From: Pontibacter akesuensis
Lineage (GTDB): Bacteria; Bacteroidota; Bacteroidia; Cytophagales; Hymenobacteraceae
Reading direction: 5' to 3'
Assembly (NCBI RefSeq): GCF_001611675.1
Contig: NZ_CP014766.1
Location: 1,302,001-1,366,000 of the forward strand
DNA length: 64,000 bases
Translations under genes and position numbers: made by a program
Notes under the pieces: generated by a model
What the model saw: only the letters and a program-made list of their open reading frames with translations
Databases searched by the model: none
What the model was told of the DNA's origin: nothing
Shown: positions 59,656 through 64,000 of the stretch, piece after piece
Layout: every line of letters starts with the position of its first letter
Numbering within the stretch: position 1 is the stretch's first letter

Positions 59656-60696
59656 ATGCCTCCCACACCAAGTATGAATCAAGCCCAGGAACATTACGCT
59701 ACCGGCTACAGTGATTTTTTAGAAATTAAGGGAATTAGCTTAGCGGCAGAACGAGGCCCTGTGCTGCAAGACATTAACTTTACGCAGCAGGAGTTCCAGC
59801 GCGTGGCCATTGCCGGGGAAACCGGTTCCGGTAAAAGCACGCTGCTGAAAGTGATCGCAGGCCTGGCACAGCCTACAGCCGGCCAGGTTTTTTTTGAGGG
59901 AGATGAAGTGGAAGGCCCGGCCGAAAAGCTGGTTCCCGGCCATCCGGGCATCGCCTACCTCTCACAGCACTTCGAGCTTCCTAAATCGCTGCGGGTAGAG
60001 CAGGTGTTGAAGTACACCAACACACTGCCTCAGGAAGATGCGGAAACGCTATACGACGTGTGCCGTATCACGCACCTGCTAAAACGCAGAACAGATCAGC
60101 TATCGGGCGGTGAAAAACAGCGCGTGGCCGTAGCCCGGCTCCTCTCCTCCTCTCCCCGGCTGCTGCTGCTTGACGAACCCTTCTCGAACCTCGACATGGT
60201 CCACAAAAGCACCCTAAAAGCTGTGATCCAGGATATTGGGGAGCGCCTGCAAATTACCTGCGCCATGGTATCGCACGACCCGCTGGACTCGCTTTCGTGG
60301 GCAGACCAGATTCTGGTGATGAAAGCTGGGCAGGTGCTGCAGCAGGGGGCTCCGGAGCAGGTTTACAGGCAACCGGGCAATGAGTATATAGCTGGCCTGT
60401 TTGGCAAGTATACCTTACTCTCTCCTGCTCTGGCTAAGGCTTTCGCTGTTCAGCCTAGTGAGGGCATGCAAGGAAAGAAGGCGCTTGTACGGCCAGAGAG
60501 CTTTAAGCTGGCAACGGGAAATTCTTCAGTTGAAGGAAAAGTAAAGCAGGTTGCCTTCTTCGGCAGCTATTACGAGGCAGAGGTTATACTTGCAGCTGGC
60601 ACAGTAACAGTTAGAACCGCTGACAGCAGCGTGTCTAGTGGCGATGCTGTTGCTATCTCGCTCCCGCCTGGTGCGGTTTGGTTTGTGGAGGCATAG
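59656..60696 (+). CDS. orphan ABC transporter ATP-binding protein with C-terminal TOBE-like domain
   Basis: A 346-residue ABC ATPase. Walker A GETGSGKST, Q-loop in AYLSQHFELPKSLRVE, signature LSGGEKQRV, Walker B LLLLDEPFSNLD, and switch His in VSHDPLDSLSWAD. The C-terminal 100 residues (GKKALVRPESFKL, VAFFGSYYEAEV) resemble the TOBE domain of PotA/FbpC/MalK-type importers. No permease or binding protein is nearby, so its partners are elsewhere or it is a regulator. ATG at 59656 is used; 59674 is possible. Confidence 0.85.
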   Translation: MPPTPSMNQAQEHYATGYSDFLEIKGISLAAERGPVLQDINFTQQEFQRVAIAGETGSGKSTLLKVIAGLAQPTAGQVFFEGDEVEGPAEKLVPGHPGIAYLSQHFELPKSLRVEQVLKYTNTLPQEDAETLYDVCRITHLLKRRTDQLSGGEKQRVAVARLLSSSPRLLLLDEPFSNLDMVHKSTLKAVIQDIGERLQITCAMVSHDPLDSLSWADQILVMKAGQVLQQGAPEQVYRQPGNEYIAGLFGKYTLLSPALAKAFAVQPSEGMQGKKALVRPESFKLATGNSSVEGKVKQVAFFGSYYEAEVILAAGTVTVRTADSSVSSGDAVAISLPPGAVWFVEA

Positions 60697-60723
60697 CCTG
60701 CTGAATCCACCACTGAAGCACCC

Positions 60724-61425
60724 TCACGTATCAATCTTCTTCAACCGCACACCCTGGTAATAATTGCAGATGTGCTGCAACACGCACTCCTCGCACTTGG
60801 GGCTGTAGAAGGTGCAGACGCGCTGGCCGTGCCAGAACAGGTGCTTGTGAAAGTTAAACAGCTCCACCGGATCTTTGGGGAGCATGCTCAGGAGCAGGGC
60901 GTGCGCCTTGTTAGCCGTTACGCTTGCCCCAATCAGCCCCACCCGCTGGCTCACCCGAAACACATGCGTATCTACGGGCAGCACGGGTTTCTTAAAGTTG
61001 AAGAGTAGCAGCAAGGTTGCTGTTTTCAGGCCAACGCCTGGCAGGCTTGTCAGCCACTCCATCGCCTCCTCCACGGGTATGTCCTTCAGGAAATCTATAT
61101 TTATCTCTCCCTGCTTTTCCTGTATCCGCCGCAGCGTCTGCTGTATCTGCGGCGCCTTTTGGCCGGGGTAGCGGGTGGTCTGGATGGCATCGGCTAGTTC
61201 ATTCTCATCAGCCTGCATCACGCCCTCCCAATCGCCAAAGCGCTCCAGCATAGTGTTATAGGCCTTCACCTCGTCGGCATGGTTGGTGCGGTGCGAGAGC
61301 ATGGTGGAAACGAGCTCGTGCATGGGCGTACGGCGGCTGTCGAGCGTGAGCCGCTTGTATGCCTGGTTCAGCAGCTCATGCGTCTGTTGCGTTTTCTCGG
61401 CGGCGGGTAATTGGTGAGCATCCAT
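60724..61425 (-). CDS. endonuclease III-like DNA glycosylase with 4Fe-4S cluster
   Basis: A 233-residue HhH-GPD protein. The helix-hairpin-helix is LPGVGLKTATLL with the catalytic Lys, followed by the catalytic Asp in LPVDTHVFRVSQRVGL. The C-terminal iron-sulfur loop has the exact spacing C-x6-C-x2-C-x5-C (CTFYSPKCEECVLQHIC). It should excise damaged pyrimidines. The sequence differs from the housekeeping Nth (LPGVGRKTA), so it may be the second paralogue. Convergent with the ABC ATPase. Confidence 0.87.
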   Translation of the reverse strand: MDAHQLPAAEKTQQTHELLNQAYKRLTLDSRRTPMHELVSTMLSHRTNHADEVKAYNTMLERFGDWEGVMQADENELADAIQTTRYPGQKAPQIQQTLRRIQEKQGEINIDFLKDIPVEEAMEWLTSLPGVGLKTATLLLLFNFKKPVLPVDTHVFRVSQRVGLIGASVTANKAHALLLSMLPKDPVELFNFHKHLFWHGQRVCTFYSPKCEECVLQHICNYYQGVRLKKIDT

Positions 61426-61631
61426 TCTAAAAACGTTAGTGCTCTGGTTGTACGGCCTTCCCCACTACGCTGTTAAGTATAGCATTTTTATATGTTGTGA
61501 AGCACCGGTCAACTGATTAAGCTTCAGCAACTGCAGCAGCAGCAATGTAACTTTACACACAACTATTTTACTTTTTCAACGCTATACAGCAAGGCTATCT
61601 GTTTTTTACGGCCTTCAGGGTCTCTACTTTT

Positions 61632-62324
61632 ATGACAATTAAATTTTTAGGTACAGGCGGCGCATTCGATACCGACTATCTGAACTCATCTGCAATAATG
61701 GAGTTTAACGGGATGAACCTGTTAATCGATTGTGGCTTTACAGTTTTCCCAACACTAGTAAGAAAGGACCTGGTACGGAAAATAGACCATATTTTACTTA
61801 CTCACCTGCACAACGACCACAGCGGCAGCCTGGCCAACCTGCTGCTCTATAAAGGCATTGTGGAAAAGTCCGAGCGCCCTGTTATACTTTACCCATCAGA
61901 GCAGTTCAGGCAGCAGCTTTACCGCTTCCTGGAAATACAACTGAAGGAGCCTGACACCTATGCCGAATTTGTGCCACTGGAGCAGTTTGAGGGAATCTCG
62001 TGTGTAGACACATATGGCCTGCACTCTGAGGGCCTGCAGACGTACGCGTATGTGTTTGACAATGAAGAGAGCCGTATTGCCTACTCAGGCGACCTGGCCC
62101 GCCCAGAAGTGCTTTTCGATAAGCTGGAGAAGATGCCGGATAAAAAGACCTGCGTTTTCCACGACATCACCTTTAACTCGGAGAATAAGGGCCACACGTA
62201 CTACAAAAAGCTGCTGCCGTACATGAACGGCGTGGAGATGTTCGGCTACCACTGCGATCCTACGCTGAGCCCGGCGGACAATCCCATCAGGCTGGTGTTT
62301 TTTCAGCAGGCTTTTATGGCCTGA
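61632..62324 (+). CDS. MBL-fold metallo-hydrolase
   Basis: A 230-residue metallo-beta-lactamase-fold protein. The zinc motif is LTHLHNDHSGSL (HxHxDH), the second-shell Asp is in AYSGDLARPE and a late His is in FGYHCDP. RNase Z/PqsE-like hydrolases of this size act on diverse phosphodiesters or thioesters; the substrate is unknown. No signal peptide. Monocistronic. Confidence 0.85.
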   Translation: MTIKFLGTGGAFDTDYLNSSAIMEFNGMNLLIDCGFTVFPTLVRKDLVRKIDHILLTHLHNDHSGSLANLLLYKGIVEKSERPVILYPSEQFRQQLYRFLEIQLKEPDTYAEFVPLEQFEGISCVDTYGLHSEGLQTYAYVFDNEESRIAYSGDLARPEVLFDKLEKMPDKKTCVFHDITFNSENKGHTYYKKLLPYMNGVEMFGYHCDPTLSPADNPIRLVFFQQAFMA

Positions 62325-62489
62325 CCTTTCGCTGGTACTATCACACAGGCAATGCCTATGGGTGCGCGTGCAAAAAGCGCTTTATTCAGAGCAACTAAGG
62401 CATATCTCCTAAACTTTCCGTATACAGTCGCAGTTCCAACTGCGGATTAAGCTGCTATACACCTGCCGCGCGCGTACCAAAGTGCAACC

Positions 62490-63128
62490 ATGACGACCAA
62501 ACCCGACGCTAAGAAACCTTACTTAAAACAGCCGCTACACCTTTTTTACAGCGCGCTTCTCCTGATCTTCTGGGTTTACACCGCCATCACCACACCCAAC
62601 TTCGATAACTGGATAGCGGAGAATATCCTGACCGTTTCCCTCATTATCATTCTAGGGGCTTTTTACAACATCTTCCGCTTTTCGAATACCAGCTATACCT
62701 GCATATTCCTGTTCCTGCTGCTCCATATTTACGGCAGCCAGTACCAGTATGCCAACAATCCATTTGGTGATTGGCTGCAGCAACAGTTCAGCCTGCAGCG
62801 CAACCACTACGACCGCCTGGTGCACTTTGGCTATGGTTTGCTACTGGCATATCCTATTCACGAGGTACTAGCCAGGGGCTTCCGCGTCAGGCGTTTCTAT
62901 AGTTACCTGCTCCCGGTGGAAATTATCTTATCGACGGGTGCGCTGTATGAACTGCTGGAGTGGATTGTAGCCGACTGGGTGTACGGCGGTGGAGAGAAGG
63001 CCAGGGCTTTCCTGGGGATGCAAGGCGATCCGTGGGATGCCCAAAAAGATCTGGCATTGGCTGTTGCAGGTGCCGCTATCACCATGTCTGTAGCTTTTGT
63101 GTTCTCGAAGAAAAAGAAGGATAGCTAA
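62490..63128 (+). CDS. DUF2238 (YjdF-like) inner-membrane protein
   Basis: A 212-residue protein with six hydrophobic helices. HIYGSQYQYANNPFGDWLQQ, YDRLVHFGYGLLLAYPIHE, YELLEWIVADWVYGG and MQGDPWDAQKDLALAVAGA are the conserved stretches of the YjdF family, with Asp, His and Glu residues in the membrane. Function unknown. Normal length. Confidence 0.88.
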   Translation: MTTKPDAKKPYLKQPLHLFYSALLLIFWVYTAITTPNFDNWIAENILTVSLIIILGAFYNIFRFSNTSYTCIFLFLLLHIYGSQYQYANNPFGDWLQQQFSLQRNHYDRLVHFGYGLLLAYPIHEVLARGFRVRRFYSYLLPVEIILSTGALYELLEWIVADWVYGGGEKARAFLGMQGDPWDAQKDLALAVAGAAITMSVAFVFSKKKKDS

Positions 63129-63239
63129 CGCTGTTTAGAAGTTAGTGATAAACAAAAGGTGTAGCAGCTTCATGTAAAAGCCAGGTGAGTCCGTCGACCG
63201 AAGTATGGTTTTTACAGAATGCTAGCAAATGTATTTCTT

Positions 63240-63650
63240 TCAATATGGCTGAAAAGTATACACCTCTTGAAATTCATATCCATTGATATAACTTCTAACT
63301 TTCAGATTAATTTTTTGATCGTGTTCAATGATTCCTTCATACACGACTAGTCCTGACTGAGTTTTAGTTACAAATTTTATACTATCATCTGTCACCTTAA
63401 ACTTGCCTTTTCCTATATGAATAGAGGGAGACTCAAGCAGCTTTCGTACTTTTTCCAATTTATATGGCGAACTGATCGCAAGTACTGTACTGTCATCATG
63501 GAATTTTAAGTAATGTTTCGAATTTTCCATGCCATGCGTTGGCAAATCAGTAACATAAACACCATCTGTATGCAAGATGTATTCCGCCTCTTTGTGCTGA
63601 CAGGCAGTTAATAATATGAACGCTAAAATTAAAGGCACCAAAATTTTCAT
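63240..63650 (-). CDS. small hypothetical lipoprotein
   Basis: A 136-residue lipoprotein: MKILVPLILAFILLTAC with lipobox Cys17. The mature part is beta-rich (YILHTDGVYVTDLP, LKFHDDSTVLAISSPYKLEK, LKVRSYINGYEFQEVYTFQ). No family recognised. AT-rich against its neighbours. Confidence 0.7.
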   Translation of the reverse strand: MKILVPLILAFILLTACQHKEAEYILHTDGVYVTDLPTHGMENSKHYLKFHDDSTVLAISSPYKLEKVRKLLESPSIHIGKGKFKVTDDSIKFVTKTQSGLVVYEGIIEHDQKINLKVRSYINGYEFQEVYTFQPY

Positions 63651-63787
63651 GATTACATCTACCCGTTAACGTGTGGCTTTCATGTGCGATAAACTTCACC
63701 TTGAATTTATTTCGTGCTGCCAATTTAGTTTGAGCGCATCGTGTTCTTATAAGTATGGCTTAGCTATATTAACCTACACCAAAGGGC

Positions 63788-63819
63788 AAAAAAAACCAGC
63801 CGCACCCCCGCGCGGCTGG
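63788..63819 (-). terminator. terminator of the OmpA-family gene
   Basis: Stem CCAGCCGC / GCGGCTGG; on the minus strand it is followed by eight T. Confidence 0.85.
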
Positions 63820-63858
63820 AAAATCACCAATAATCCAATCAATCTACTACTTAATCTC

Positions 63859-64000
63859 TTATAGTTCTCCGCGTTGAGCGGCTTTCTTCATTTTCTCGTT
63901 GGCGAAGATGGCAATCTCTACACGGCGGTTCTGCTGACGGCCAGCAGCTGTGCTGTTATCTGCAATCGGCTGATCATCGGCATAACCGGTAGTGGTCATA
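63859..64000 (-). CDS. OmpA-family protein, C-terminal end only
   Basis: The frame enters from the right edge and stops at 63859-63861. The visible 46 residues read GYADDQPIADNSTAAGRQQN and RRVEIAIFANEKMKKAAQRG. The NxxxGRxxNRRVEI pattern is the end of the peptidoglycan-binding OmpA domain, with the Asp and Arg that hold diaminopimelate. Most such proteins are outer-membrane or lipoprotein anchors. The 5' part is outside the window. Confidence 0.85.
   Translation of the reverse strand, partial: MTTTGYADDQPIADNSTAAGRQQNRRVEIAIFANEKMKKAAQRGEL

Larger units (their letters stand above)
329..61889. repeat. dispersed octamer TTATACTT / AAGTATAA, about 60 copies
   Basis: By hand I count about 60 octamers in the window, about 44 as TTATACTT and 16 as AAGTATAA on the plus strand. 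Examples are 329-336, 526-533, 2202-2209, 15743-15750, 19284-19297 (two overlapping), 31111-31118, 35361-35368, 35384-35391, 42412-42419, 57599-57606, 57626-57633 and 61882-61889. About 33 are followed by G in the TTATACTT orientation, and T often precedes, giving TTTATACTTG as a fuller form. They lie in both coding and intergenic DNA. Confidence 0.85.

Noticed and set aside
329..61889. Octamer strand skew switching at the DnaA-box cluster
   Set aside because: TTATACTT outnumbers AAGTATAA on the plus strand both left (about 11 to 5) and right (about 33 to 11) of 18.6 kb, so the skew neither supports a FtsK-orienting role nor marks an origin here.
63673..63864. A 63-codon frame near the right end
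   Set aside because: It crosses the terminator of the OmpA-family gene and has no recognisable content.
1..64000. tRNA, rRNA, tmRNA or CRISPR
   Set aside because: No cloverleaf-like sequence with a GGTTCGAATCC-type arm, no rRNA-like conserved blocks and no regularly spaced direct repeats were seen; a tRNAscan/CRISPR run would settle it.

Overview
The window looks like a chromosomal segment from a moderately GC-rich Bacteroidetes bacterium, most likely a cytophagalean of the Pontibacter/Hymenobacter group. The inference rests on family content (one-piece ABC permease plus M1 peptidase, DsbD, PorT-like barrels, a short NuoG without molybdopterin domain, many lipoproteins), on the near absence of Shine-Dalgarno sequences before start codons, and on repeated matches to the Bacteroidetes -7 promoter box TAnnTTTG upstream of genes. 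No rRNA, tRNA, CRISPR array, insertion-sequence transposase or prophage was seen.

Layout. 1-3 kb: end of an ArsR-type regulator, a YjjG-like HAD phosphatase and pruA. 3.2-18.1 kb: a complete 14-subunit NADH:quinone oxidoreductase locus, nuoA to nuoN in canonical order. It is split between nuoJ and nuoK by a lipoprotein gene on the opposite strand, with a perfect palindromic terminator and a new promoter. 18.1-18.7 kb: a gene-free stretch with palindromic repeats and a tight cluster of DnaA boxes (candidate replication origin or DnaA-controlled site). 18.7-24.5 kb: aspS, a GDPD phosphodiesterase, a GT-C glycosyltransferase, an LprI-like protein and GtrA. 24.7-29.7 kb: an ABC ATPase and a giant ABC permease/M1 aminopeptidase protein, separated by an inverted four-helix-bundle gene with repeat ends that looks like an inserted cassette. 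29.8-43.2 kb: small secreted and outer-membrane proteins, tadA, sodA, the DUF2339/DUF3999 pair, dsbD, a CNNM/CBS protein coupled to a hemerythrin-like protein, and a gamma carbonic anhydrase. 43.3-54.4 kb: a radical SAM protein, a candidate small RNA, an outer-membrane barrel, an AbgT transporter, an LD-carboxypeptidase, small conserved proteins, a GH43 glycosidase with a large operator-like palindrome, an SDR and a DUF5996 protein. 54.6-64 kb: a secreted-protein pseudogene, an erythromycin-esterase-like protein, an amidohydrolase with a duplicated 3' end, an orphan ABC ATPase, an endonuclease III-like protein, an MBL hydrolase, a YjdF-like membrane protein and the end of an OmpA-type protein.

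The strongest unexplained signal is a short dispersed word. The octamer TTATACTT (complement AAGTATAA) occurs about 60 times by hand count, roughly once per kilobase, where one or two would be expected. It lies inside genes in different reading frames, between genes, and directly after several intrinsic terminators. Density and placement resemble DNA uptake sequences of naturally competent bacteria, although other functions are possible. Two further intergenic families stand out: a 76-bp inverted-repeat element with three equal-length copies, and a 34-35-bp palindromic element with seven copies.
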